Assembly: GCA_964351865.1 (NCBI GenBank)
Contig: CAYGPJ010000022.1
Location: 1-64,000 of the forward strand
Length of the DNA: 64,000 nucleotides
Source of the DNA: JBCDJI01 sp964351865
GTDB lineage: Bacteria; Verrucomicrobiota; Verrucomicrobiia; Methylacidiphilales; JBCBYL01
Direction of reading: 5' to 3'
Position numbers and translations under genes: made by a program. The notes under the pieces are model-generated. The model was not told the DNA's origin and did no database searches. It saw only the letters and a list, made by a program, of their open reading frames with translations. This document shows positions 50,957-60,226 of the stretch, piece after piece (the stretch's first letter is position 1; the number at the start of each line of letters is the position of its first letter).

Positions 50957-52825
50957 ATGAGTGAATCTGCAGCAAGTCAGGATAAATCCGCACCCGCATT
51001 CGATGCCAAACAGGTCTATGCCGATCTGACACGATTAGCTGAAACCTCCTCAGCCGAAACTTCTTCCGACCGGGCTTTATTGGCCTATCTCCTGGCCATG
51101 ACGAACGGCCAGGCTGCTTTCAGATTTAAACGAGGCGCAAAAGAAAACCACATCACTTGCCAGGAACAGCTCTTCAATCCCGCCTTTGAAAGTGAAGCGG
51201 CTGCTTTCCTCAAAGCCATCGAAGAAGAATGGCATCACCATTGCGACCAACTCAGCGCGTTTATCATTTCCGAAAACATTAACGGGACCGCATTTAAAAT
51301 TTTAGTCAGCCCGATCCAGCGATCTCGTCAGGTCGAAGGTTTTATTGCTATCGCACTGATCGCCTCACGTGAAGAAGACCTCTCACCTTTCCTGTTGATC
51401 CTCCAAACGGCGACAGGATTCTTAAACTACTCGAAAATGGTCCAGGATGATCCAGACGAAAATCGCTGGGCGCTGGACAAAACCTCCCAACTGGTGGAAC
51501 TCACCGAGAACGTTTCCGGTTTTATTGATTTTGATGAAGCCTGCCTGCATCTGGCTAATGAACTGGAGGCATATTTTTCCTGTTATCGCGTTGCCATCGG
51601 ACTCAAAAAATTAAATACCATTCAGCCCATAGCCGTCTCTAACATTTTAGACTTTGATCCTAAAAGCACCTCCAGTATCGCCCTTCAGGCTGCGATGCGC
51701 GAAGCTGAGAAAAAGGCAGCTGAAGTTCAACTGCCTTTCAACGCATCAGGTGAAAAAGCGGATGCCATCGAAGTGGCCGCCCACCAGGAGCTCCAACGCA
51801 TCCTCAACCTGAGCGCGGTGCATTCTGTGCCCTTATCCGGTCGCGACGGAAAATTATTCGGCGTCCTGACCTTCATGTGGGACGAAAAGAACCCACGCCC
51901 GGAGCGGCATGAGCGCCTGATCGATGCTTCTGTGCCAGCACTTACCGGCATCATACAACTGCTCTATCGTTCACGCTCCAACCTGTTCCAGAAATACATC
52001 ACACGCCACTGGAACAAATGGAGTGAACGTAAGCGTCAGATTATTTTATATGCGACGGCAGCGCTACTGATTCTCTTATTCCTGCCCTCTTTCCCTTACC
52101 GGATTGATACGCGCTGCACGTTAGAACCGGTCAGCCAGCGTATGATTGCGGCTCCGTTTAATTGCATCCTAGAGCGTGCTCTGGTGGAACCCGGACAGAC
52201 CGTCAACAAAGGGGATATTCTGGCACGGCTCGATGGAAAGGAACTACGGGCTCAACTCGCTGAGCTCATTTCAAGGAGAGATCGGGCTGCCAAGCAGGCA
52301 GATCAGGCCATGGCAGCTGATGATGTTCCCTCGTTTCAGGTCGCCCAACTGGAAATGGAGAGCTTAAACTACGAAATCGAGATTCTGAGCGAACGCACCC
52401 GGCAACTCGAAATACGCTCGCCCATCAGCGGAACAGTTATTGCCGGAGATTTAGAACGAGCCGAAGGTGTTCCATTAGACAAAGGGCAGGTCATGTTTGA
52501 AATCGGCCCATTGGGCGAAGTCGTGGCCGAATGTGCTATTCCGGAAAATGACATCGCTCATGTGCGCGAGCAGATGCCGGTCCGTATTAAGATCAACGCT
52601 TATGCGGGAGACTCATGGACCTCGCAGGTTCACAACTTGACCCCACGGTCCGAGACCCGCAATAACCGTAACGTGTTCATTGCCGAGGCCTATATCGATA
52701 ACAAGGATTTAAGGCTAAAACCCGGAATGCAAGGTAAGGCGTATATCGAAGGTGAAGGCAAGTCGCTGGCATGGATCCTTTTCCGGAAACTCTGGGAATT
52801 TATCCAGATCCGACTGCTGTGGTAA
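50957..52825 (+). CDS. GAF-like domain fused to a membrane-anchored HlyD adaptor
   Basis: 622-aa protein. Residues 1-340 are cytoplasmic and hold a GAF-like sensor region (about 170-340; VSGFIDFDEACLHLANELEAYF at the start, SVPLSGRDGKLFGVLTFMW near the end). One helix follows (about 360-380). The rest is a periplasmic membrane-fusion adaptor: barrel-sandwich half TLEPVSQRMIAAPFNCILE, VEPGQTVNKGDILARLDG, a short coiled coil, and LEIRSPISGTVIAGDLE. It links a cytoplasmic signal-binding domain to a HlyD-like periplasmic arm, which is unusual for export adaptors. It is encoded 18 nt before the M50 fusion gene. Confidence 0.82.
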   Translation: MSESAASQDKSAPAFDAKQVYADLTRLAETSSAETSSDRALLAYLLAMTNGQAAFRFKRGAKENHITCQEQLFNPAFESEAAAFLKAIEEEWHHHCDQLSAFIISENINGTAFKILVSPIQRSRQVEGFIAIALIASREEDLSPFLLILQTATGFLNYSKMVQDDPDENRWALDKTSQLVELTENVSGFIDFDEACLHLANELEAYFSCYRVAIGLKKLNTIQPIAVSNILDFDPKSTSSIALQAAMREAEKKAAEVQLPFNASGEKADAIEVAAHQELQRILNLSAVHSVPLSGRDGKLFGVLTFMWDEKNPRPERHERLIDASVPALTGIIQLLYRSRSNLFQKYITRHWNKWSERKRQIILYATAALLILLFLPSFPYRIDTRCTLEPVSQRMIAAPFNCILERALVEPGQTVNKGDILARLDGKELRAQLAELISRRDRAAKQADQAMAADDVPSFQVAQLEMESLNYEIEILSERTRQLEIRSPISGTVIAGDLERAEGVPLDKGQVMFEIGPLGEVVAECAIPENDIAHVREQMPVRIKINAYAGDSWTSQVHNLTPRSETRNNRNVFIAEAYIDNKDLRLKPGMQGKAYIEGEGKSLAWILFRKLWEFIQIRLLW

Positions 52826-52843
52826 CCTGCAGTTTATATCACC

Positions 52844-55051
52844 ATGAAACCTGCTGATTCAGACAAGCGTGATTTTGCAGTGCGGGAGCTCGAAGCCTCC
52901 CGACCCTGCTTACGCGATGACCTGAGCTTCGCCATTCAGGAATTTCGCGGCGAACGTTGCTGCGTGATCGAAGATCCCGCGGCCGGAAAATTTTATCGAG
53001 TGGGACTCCGTGAATACCATTTCATCAAAAAACTGGACGGCAATACAACGGTCGGGCAAGCGCAGTCTCAGATGTCCGAAAGTGCAGATGACTCTGCCTT
53101 AACGGAGACAGAAGTGATCTCGGTCTTACGTTGGTTACTGGAAACGGGATTAGCTGCTACCGATGAATCTACCCGGGCTGATCTCATGTTCAGTAAGGTT
53201 GAGAAGAAGCGGGATATGCAGCTGAAGTCTTACTCTAACTTACTCTTTTTCAAGCAGTCCTTATTCAACCCGGACCGACTCATGGGTCTACTGGAAAAAG
53301 CCTTCGGGTTTTGGGCAGGTAAAGCAGGTTGGGCCGCCTGGGGAGTATTAATGCTGGTTGGAGTCACGCTGATCGGCTGGCACTGGGAGCGATTTATCGG
53401 TGATGCAGAAGGAGTGCTGGCTTCTGATAATTGGCTGTGGCTGGCCCTATCCTGGATTTTTTTAAAAATGATTCACGAATGCTGGCATGGGGTTGTCTGT
53501 AAGCGCTATGGCGGACGGGTGCCGGATGCAGGCGTGTTATTTGTTTTATTCACCCCCATGGGATACGTGGATGCCACCTCCAGCTGGCGCTTTGCCAGTA
53601 AATGGCAGCGCATTCATGTCAGTGCGGCAGGCATGTTTATTGAGATGGCGATTGCTGCCATTGCGGTGATTGTCTGGAGTCAGGACCAACCCGGTATCAT
53701 GCAAACCATCGCCTACAACGTGATCATTATGGCTTCTTTCGTCACGCTGCTGTTCAATATCAATCCCCTGCTCAAATTCGATGGTTATTATATTTTGGCG
53801 GATGCGATGGAAATCCCCAACTTGTACCAACGTGGACAAAAAGCGCTTAAGGATGCCGCCCGGCGTTACCTCATCGGTATCTCCCATGTGCCGGATATTC
53901 AATGGAAGGATCGTGAAGAAGTTTTCATTCTGATCTATGGTATCGCAGCCTTCATTTGGCGTATCCTGATTATGGTTTCCATCCTGACGGCCGCCTCATT
54001 CCTATTCGGTGGTGGGGGTATTGTTTTAGCCATTATCTCGTTATTGATGATGGTAATACCCGCTGCGATCAAACTGATTCGCTATCTGCGGGAAGGGTCC
54101 CCCGGTGAACGTCCAGATCCCAAAGCGTATGGATTACGGATTGGCATCATCACGGCAGCGCTGCTTTTACTGGTGCTCTTTCCCTTTCGCCCGACGCTGA
54201 CCGCCCCGGGTGTCAGTGATTTCGGTGATGCCTCCACGCTACGGGTCGAGTGTCCGGGCTTCGTCCGGAAAATCCACGTCACCCCGGGCAGTAAAGTTCG
54301 AGCAGGAGATCTGATTCTGACTCTTGAAAATCAGGATGAGCGAGCGAAGCTGAGGCGCTTGCGTATGCAACTCAAGCAAGCTCAGATCAAAGCGCGTTAT
54401 TACCAGACCGAAGGTCAGATGACCGCAGCTCAAATTGAAACCCAGAAACTGACAGGCCTGCAGCAACAACTCAGAGAACAGGCATCCTATGTCCGGACGC
54501 TGGAAATACGGGCAGAAGCTTCCGGCCGGATCATTGCGCGCGACCTCAGGAACCTTCCAGACACCTTCTTGCGTCCAGGCTTTGAAGTCGCCACCATTGC
54601 CAAGCGCCAACTGCGTGAAGTTAAAATCGCGATTCCCCAGGCTGACATCGACCTGTACCGCCTGCATCAGGAACACCCGGTCTGGGTTAAAATTATTGGT
54701 CGCCCCGGAAAATTTTACGGGATCATGCAACCCCCTGAACCACAGGCTACACGGGAACTGCCGCACATGGCGTTAGGTGGTGTCACCGGAGGCCCCCTGC
54801 CGGTTCAACCCCGTTCCACCCAAACTCAGGCCTCTGATAATGAGACCGACCGCTATGAATTAATTGAGCCTCATTTCATAACCAAAATTAGTTTAAAAGA
54901 ACGCTTGGAAGAAAACCTGGCATCTGGAGAAATGGCTCAGGTGAAGTTCACCTCACGCCAAAGCAGACCCCTCTGGAAATGGTTCTATCAGAAAATCGGG
55001 AACTATATGAATACACTGACCCGCACTGCGGAAGCTCAGGCAACGGGATAG
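52844..55051 (+). CDS. PqqD-like / M50 zinc metalloprotease / HlyD fusion
   Basis: 735-aa inner-membrane protein. Residues 15-105 resemble PqqD, a peptide-binding domain (CVIEDPAAGKFYRVGLREY, FIKKLDGNTTVGQAQ). The middle is an M50 site-2-type protease with an intact zinc site: HECWH (211-215) and Asp313 in NPLLKFDGYY. Helices continue to about residue 440. The C-terminal 290 residues are a HlyD-like arm (VECPGFVRKIHVTPGSKVRAGDLI, coiled coil, ASGRIIARDL). Its neighbours encode two other adaptors and a TolC-like protein. The M50 part may cleave, or simply form the membrane core for, a secreted protein. Confidence 0.85.
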   Translation: MKPADSDKRDFAVRELEASRPCLRDDLSFAIQEFRGERCCVIEDPAAGKFYRVGLREYHFIKKLDGNTTVGQAQSQMSESADDSALTETEVISVLRWLLETGLAATDESTRADLMFSKVEKKRDMQLKSYSNLLFFKQSLFNPDRLMGLLEKAFGFWAGKAGWAAWGVLMLVGVTLIGWHWERFIGDAEGVLASDNWLWLALSWIFLKMIHECWHGVVCKRYGGRVPDAGVLFVLFTPMGYVDATSSWRFASKWQRIHVSAAGMFIEMAIAAIAVIVWSQDQPGIMQTIAYNVIIMASFVTLLFNINPLLKFDGYYILADAMEIPNLYQRGQKALKDAARRYLIGISHVPDIQWKDREEVFILIYGIAAFIWRILIMVSILTAASFLFGGGGIVLAIISLLMMVIPAAIKLIRYLREGSPGERPDPKAYGLRIGIITAALLLLVLFPFRPTLTAPGVSDFGDASTLRVECPGFVRKIHVTPGSKVRAGDLILTLENQDERAKLRRLRMQLKQAQIKARYYQTEGQMTAAQIETQKLTGLQQQLREQASYVRTLEIRAEASGRIIARDLRNLPDTFLRPGFEVATIAKRQLREVKIAIPQADIDLYRLHQEHPVWVKIIGRPGKFYGIMQPPEPQATRELPHMALGGVTGGPLPVQPRSTQTQASDNETDRYELIEPHFITKISLKERLEENLASGEMAQVKFTSRQSRPLWKWFYQKIGNYMNTLTRTAEAQATG

Positions 55052-55789
55052 TCAAAATTCCTGATCATCCTCAGCAAGCTCGTCATAGATTTCAACCCGC
55101 TCGCCACTCTTAATCATCCGAGCCGGGTTCTCAATCAGAAACTTAACTCTCACGGTATTACTGGCAGCGTCGGTTACCGGTGAAACAAACTCTACCGTCG
55201 CAGGGATAATCTCTCTGGTATTGATCGACACCAGCGTCTCCGTAGCTCCTCTCACATAATGTCGTGCTTGATCCGGGCGGAGATACATATTGACCCGTAA
55301 CCGGTTCAGCTCCAGCACCGTCATCACGTGTGGGTTAGAAGCCGAAACGCTTTCCGATACGTCACGCAGAATCCGGGAAACCACCCCATCGACAGGAGAC
55401 CGCATCAGCTTGCGTTCCAATGCTGCTTCGAGTCGTTTTAAATTAAACTGATCCATTTTAAATTCTGCCTCGGCCCGTTCAAACTCATCCTGGGACGCCC
55501 GGCCATTTTCTTTGAGTGCTTTAATTTTTTCGTAACGTCGCTGTTTTAGTTTCAGCTGCTCCCGTCCGATATTCAGATCCTGCTCGATGACTCCCACATC
55601 CATTTTGGCCAGGATCTGGCCCTCTCGAACGACGTCTCCTTCCTTGACTTCCAGCACGGTGATCACGCCCGAGTCTGCAGCGGATACCTCAATCGTTCGA
55701 TACGGCTCCGTGTAGGCAAATATATCCACCGCGTGCGTCGACGGCAGTGCGTAAAACAACACCAGCAGGCTGATTATTACGCGACTCAT
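55052..55789 (-). CDS. HlyD/RND-type periplasmic adaptor
   Basis: 245-aa adaptor with a signal peptide (VIISLLVLFYALPSTHAVD). It has the barrel-sandwich halves GVITVLEVKEGDVVREGQIL and RSPVDGVVSRILRDVSESV, a coiled-coil hairpin between (LKQRRYEKIKALKENGR), and a beta-barrel domain with LRVNMYLRPDQARHYV. It belongs to the membrane-fusion family but no RND pump gene is adjacent. Its stop codon directly abuts the stop codon of the convergent M50 fusion gene (zero gap). It is the last visible gene of the minus-strand secretion operon. Confidence 0.9.
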   Translation of the reverse strand: MSRVIISLLVLFYALPSTHAVDIFAYTEPYRTIEVSAADSGVITVLEVKEGDVVREGQILAKMDVGVIEQDLNIGREQLKLKQRRYEKIKALKENGRASQDEFERAEAEFKMDQFNLKRLEAALERKLMRSPVDGVVSRILRDVSESVSASNPHVMTVLELNRLRVNMYLRPDQARHYVRGATETLVSINTREIIPATVEFVSPVTDAASNTVRVKFLIENPARMIKSGERVEIYDELAEDDQEF

Positions 55790-55836
55790 CTTCCCAGCCT
55801 AAATCTAAATATCAGAATCATAAACCTAAAATATAC

Positions 55837-57756
55837 TCAGCTTTTCTTGCGTAGCTCTTCCAACCATTTATCTCTCGATAACAACTCCAGCCGTTGGCGT
55901 GTATGTATCGCTTCTATTTTTGCCTGCAGCCCATCCAGTTCATTCGAAAAATTCCCTGCTAATTCCCCATTCTCACTCACCGGCAACTGCTGCCACTGGT
56001 CCGCGAGTTCCGGGGCATACTGAGAAATGATATGGTCTTCCAGCGAGGAATAGAGACGACCACTGCCCCGATCGCCTTTTCTTCCAGCCCTTCCCAGCAA
56101 CTGACGATCCATCCGAGTCGACTCCTGGCGTTCCACGCTGATTACATGTAAGCCTCCGGCGGCCTCCACTTCTGAAGCCAGTTTAATATCCGTTCCACGC
56201 CCTGCCATATTGGTAGCAATCGTCACTGCTCCGGCTTCACCCGCTCTGGAGATAATTTCAGCTTCCTGTCCATCCTGTTTTGCATTCAGTAAGCGATTCC
56301 ATATTCCTTTTTGCTCGAGTTCTTGAGCCACCCACTCGCTTTGTCTAATGGTGCGAGTCCCTACCAGCACCGGACGGTCTTGTCGGTGAATATCGATAAT
56401 TTCGCCCAGCACCGCTTGCATTTTTGACTGCTCATCCTTAAATACTCGCTCAGGCAACACTTGCCGGCGCGACGGTTGATTCAAAGGAATCGACCGAACC
56501 GCGGTTTGATAGACTTCTTTCAATTCTCCCCTGTTCTCTTGAGCTGTTCCTGTCATCCCGCAAAGTTGTTCGTACATGCGATAGTACCGTTGTCTAGTGA
56601 TGCTCGCCTCTGTCGCATTTTCGTCCGTAACGGTCACTCCCTCCTTAGCCTCCACTGCCTGATGTAATCCATTGCGCCAAGTCCGGTCTTCAAAACGGCG
56701 GCCGGTATATTCATCCACAATCATAATCTTATCGTCATCGACGACATAGTGTTCATCGCACGTAAAAAAGTGGTGAGCCGCTAACGCACTTTCCACATAA
56801 ATATGCCAAGGCCGTTTGAAAAATTGCCCCATTTGCTCCGGCTTACGTTCGTAGACTTTTGCTTTCCCGCTTTCGGTCCACTCCACTTTGCGGTCCCGAA
56901 CGGTCAGTGTGAAATCCTGCTCCACTTCTAATTCCTGAGCAATACGATCCGCATATTCATACAATACCTCAGCCGGAGAGGCATCCGCCTCGCCCCCGCT
57001 GATAACAAGAGGAGAGCGCCCTTCATCAATCAACACACTGTCGATCTCATCGATAATGACATAGGCGTGATCCCGTTGCGCCATAGCTTCCGGTCGCTCC
57101 TGCCCTTTTAAACGCCCCAGAAATCCACCCGTCAGTTCTTCTTTCCCTTGCGCCAGTAAGGCCAGTTGATCTTTCAAGTAATCAAATCCAAACTCATAAC
57201 CTGTTCCGTACACAATATCCGCCGGATAGATGGCTTTCTTATCGGCCGGCGAAACCCGTTCTTTTAAAAAACTGACTGATAACCCCAGCATTTCATAGAC
57301 CGGGCGGCATTCCTCGCAATCACGCTCTGCCAGATAGGTATTAGCGGTAGCAATGTGAACTCCACGCCGTTCCATCGCACGCGCATAGGCAGGAAGGGTG
57401 GTCATCAGTGTTTTACCTTCACCGGTAGCCATTTCAGCGACCCAACCCAAATACAGATAATATCCCGCTTCGACTTGCACATCGTAGTGCATATATCCAT
57501 AGACTCGGCGCGCCGCCTCTTTGACTAAGGCAAATCCCTGAATCAGATTCACCGTATGACCACTTTGCACCTCTGCTCCCCATTTCATGGAGGCTCGTTT
57601 CAGGTCTCCATCAGTAATACGATGCAATCGCAGACGAGCCGTCTCGACCTGAGCCGGAAAATGAGCCGGCATCGTCTTCAGTTTATCGGAGGGGGACAGT
57701 GTGTCAGGTCGAGCGACCTGCACCCGATCGATTATTTTCTGTAGCCCTGATTTCAT
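55837..57756 (-). CDS. Truncated SecA-like ATPase (motor only)
   Basis: 639-aa protein with SecA's motor: Walker A GEGKT (112-116), DEID (235-238), DEGRSPLVISG leading into the preprotein-crosslinking domain, MTGTA, ATNMAGRGTDIKL and GRAGRKGDRG (about 555). About 50 residues later it reaches the first part of the helical scaffold (LQAKIEAIHTRQRLELLSRD) and stops. E. coli SecA (901 aa) continues with the two-helix finger, wing domain and zinc tail, all absent here. The upstream reading frame is uninterrupted, so this is a designed truncation rather than a frameshift. Neighbours are a TolC-like gene (70 nt away) and an adaptor gene (47 nt away). Confidence 0.88.
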   Translation of the reverse strand: MKSGLQKIIDRVQVARPDTLSPSDKLKTMPAHFPAQVETARLRLHRITDGDLKRASMKWGAEVQSGHTVNLIQGFALVKEAARRVYGYMHYDVQVEAGYYLYLGWVAEMATGEGKTLMTTLPAYARAMERRGVHIATANTYLAERDCEECRPVYEMLGLSVSFLKERVSPADKKAIYPADIVYGTGYEFGFDYLKDQLALLAQGKEELTGGFLGRLKGQERPEAMAQRDHAYVIIDEIDSVLIDEGRSPLVISGGEADASPAEVLYEYADRIAQELEVEQDFTLTVRDRKVEWTESGKAKVYERKPEQMGQFFKRPWHIYVESALAAHHFFTCDEHYVVDDDKIMIVDEYTGRRFEDRTWRNGLHQAVEAKEGVTVTDENATEASITRQRYYRMYEQLCGMTGTAQENRGELKEVYQTAVRSIPLNQPSRRQVLPERVFKDEQSKMQAVLGEIIDIHRQDRPVLVGTRTIRQSEWVAQELEQKGIWNRLLNAKQDGQEAEIISRAGEAGAVTIATNMAGRGTDIKLASEVEAAGGLHVISVERQESTRMDRQLLGRAGRKGDRGSGRLYSSLEDHIISQYAPELADQWQQLPVSENGELAGNFSNELDGLQAKIEAIHTRQRLELLSRDKWLEELRKKS

Positions 57757-57826
57757 ATGGCTTATTCAAGCGACAATCACCCTGTTTAAACTTTAAACCC
57801 AGAGGAGGTTTGCCGAACGAAGTAGA

Positions 57827-60079
57827 TCAGTTCTTGAGCTTCTTAACACCCAGAACAATACCCGTGATAATAAATAAACCGGCAATCAACGGAAAAGCTA
57901 AACTTTGACGCTTAGGTTGAACAGACTCGCTTTGAGCTGTGGCAACAGGTTGCGTAACAGGTTCGGGGGCGGCCACGGTAACGGGAGCTGCTAAATTTTC
58001 GGCTGCCTCTTCTTCCACTATTTCTTCAACCTTCATTTGCGATAAAGGCTCTTCCTCAACCACAGGGTTGGGTTCCTGATAACCTTCCTCCCAAGGCTTT
58101 AGAGCCGCTGCATCTAAGCTTGCCTCTTCGTCAACAACCTCTGGCAGCTCAGAGAGTAGTTCGTTCTTCGCTTCAGTTGTGACCCCGGAATCGATCTCCA
58201 GCTCCGGCACATCTACAGAACTGTCCAGATCTTCCGCAACGACTACGGGTTCCTGTGGAGCAGAGGTCTGACGGATTCCCAGCGGCACCGCATTGGGGTC
58301 TTCCTGCCCTTTACTGTGTTTCTGAAGACGTAAAGTAGGCAAGCCAAGCTCATCATCTTTATACTCTTCATACGTGATATCCTCATAAGTCAGCAAGGTG
58401 CCTTTCGCACGCTCCAGATTCACGAGGGATACGTTATAAGTTACCAGCGATCGGGTGAACTCGTCTTCAGCCACGGCCTGACGCTCCTGAGAATCCAGCA
58501 GGAACGAAAGAAATGAGCTGGCTGTCAATTCATCTCCGACTTCCAGACCTCGTCGGTCTTTCAGCTGTCTGAGCTCTTCTTCTGCGGCACGCATACTTTC
58601 GAGTTTTGCCTGCACATCGCGCATGGCAGTATTCACTTCACGCACCGATACTTTTAATTCGAGCAACACGGTTTCGATGGTGGTTTTAACGGAGTTTAAC
58701 TGCTGGCGTGTTTCCAGTTTACGCCGCTCCAGACGAGCACGCCCGATCTGATTCTCCAGTGGATACTCCGCATAAAATCCCCAGCTATGCCCCGGCGCTC
58801 CGACATCAAACTGATTATCCCAAGCTTCGGTATAACTCCCTTCATTTTCCAGTCCTCCCAGATAGCCTTCCACAAAGACATTTAACGTCGGCAAAATTTC
58901 ATTGCGGGCCATGTCCTCACGTAAAGCAGCCGCTTTAAGTTGTTTGAAGGCCTGAGCGATTTCCGGGCGATTTTCGAGCGCTTCCGCTGCGGCCTCAGTA
59001 AGTGACACCTCAGCGGTGGACAGCGTCGGTGCATCCAACGGAATAAATTCACCGTTATTACTACGATACAACTCAGCTGAATTCACCAAGGCCTGGATTC
59101 GATCTTGAGCGTTGCGGATGGCCAGTTCAGACCTCACCAGATCTGCCCGCCGGTTGGCATAGGCTGCACGCGCGCGTGACAACTGCGCAGATTCTGCATC
59201 CAGATCCTGCCGGTCCTGTAACTCACTCACGACCAGATCCGTTTCATCCACAAGGTTTTTCTTTTGCAGATAGACGGCCCGGGCCATGTATAAACCCCAA
59301 TATGCACGCGCGACTTCCACCAGATGAGACTCCGTCTGGCGCAGGAATTCACGCACGGCAATTTCACTGTCGATTTCAGCAATCTTAATTGTGGATTCGT
59401 TATAATGAATCCCGGCCCCTTTCAGGAGGGGCTGGGTATAACGTAAGCGCAGTTCCGCATTGCCTTGCGGATTGGGGGTAAAGAATGATGAGTTATTTTT
59501 AGTTCGGCTGAGCTCCTGAACCGCCTCAAATTCACCTCCGGTGATAACCTTTTTGCGCAATCCAGTGCGTAAAGAATGCTTTTCTTCCCGAAATCTTCCT
59601 TGCTCGCCCGGCACGTTGAGTCCGGTTTGTAAGGTGCTGCCTACCGGGTCATCTTTCTGGTCATATCGGCCTTCCACAAAGAGGCGTGTATCAAACTCGC
59701 CTTTGGCTTCTTGAATTCCGGTGCGACGAATCAATGGTAAATCACTGAAAACCCGAATCTGACTGGAGTGCATCAGCGTTTCAACATAGATGTCATCCAG
59801 TGAGGCGGATTGTTGTTTTCCTTCAAAAATAGCGCCTTCTAAGGAAGCATGCCACCACGGGTTGAAAGATTCTACGACGACTTCATTTTCCGTGCGACCA
59901 ACAGAATTTTTAACCTTTTCTTCATCTTTGAGCTTCTGAACTTCTGCGCGATAGACATCCAATATTTCATCGATATCCGTATTCACACGAGTGACCGCGC
60001 AACCTGAAAACATCAGGACGACGACTAGGAGCATCGCGTAGTGCAGTAATCTGTGTTTATTTTTCTGGATATCTTTCAT
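57827..60079 (-). CDS. TolC-like outer-membrane lipoprotein with C-terminal membrane helix
   Basis: 750-aa TolC-family protein. A lipoprotein signal (LLVVVLMFSGCAV) precedes two OEP repeats (about residues 150-570; IRTQ-like coiled coils such as ALENRPEIAQAFKQL and VREVNTAMRDVQAKLESM). Unusually, the remaining part is an acidic, Pro/Glu/Val-rich segment of about 130 residues (EEEAAENLAAP) ending in a hydrophobic helix and basic tail (FPLIAGLFIITGIVLGVKKLKN). I chose ATG at 60079; an upstream ATG at 60127 is possible. It lies between the SecA-like gene and the giant surface-protein gene. Confidence 0.87.
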   Translation of the reverse strand: MKDIQKNKHRLLHYAMLLVVVLMFSGCAVTRVNTDIDEILDVYRAEVQKLKDEEKVKNSVGRTENEVVVESFNPWWHASLEGAIFEGKQQSASLDDIYVETLMHSSQIRVFSDLPLIRRTGIQEAKGEFDTRLFVEGRYDQKDDPVGSTLQTGLNVPGEQGRFREEKHSLRTGLRKKVITGGEFEAVQELSRTKNNSSFFTPNPQGNAELRLRYTQPLLKGAGIHYNESTIKIAEIDSEIAVREFLRQTESHLVEVARAYWGLYMARAVYLQKKNLVDETDLVVSELQDRQDLDAESAQLSRARAAYANRRADLVRSELAIRNAQDRIQALVNSAELYRSNNGEFIPLDAPTLSTAEVSLTEAAAEALENRPEIAQAFKQLKAAALREDMARNEILPTLNVFVEGYLGGLENEGSYTEAWDNQFDVGAPGHSWGFYAEYPLENQIGRARLERRKLETRQQLNSVKTTIETVLLELKVSVREVNTAMRDVQAKLESMRAAEEELRQLKDRRGLEVGDELTASSFLSFLLDSQERQAVAEDEFTRSLVTYNVSLVNLERAKGTLLTYEDITYEEYKDDELGLPTLRLQKHSKGQEDPNAVPLGIRQTSAPQEPVVVAEDLDSSVDVPELEIDSGVTTEAKNELLSELPEVVDEEASLDAAALKPWEEGYQEPNPVVEEEPLSQMKVEEIVEEEAAENLAAPVTVAAPEPVTQPVATAQSESVQPKRQSLAFPLIAGLFIITGIVLGVKKLKN

Positions 60080-60226
60080 TCTTAGAACGTTACACATAGT
60101 TTTGACACTGGTCATCGAGAGAGTCACGGCTAAAATGCACCCAGGATGTATTTATTAGACGTCTTAATGCACTGGTAATATTTATACAACTCACTCTCAT
60201 CGTTTTGATCTGGTGGTGAGCCTAAA

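Noticed and set aside
55837..57756. SecA frameshift or pseudogene
   Set aside because: The frame is clean, all motor motifs are intact, the end falls at a domain border, and no remaining SecA sequence is found in the 47 nt before the next gene.
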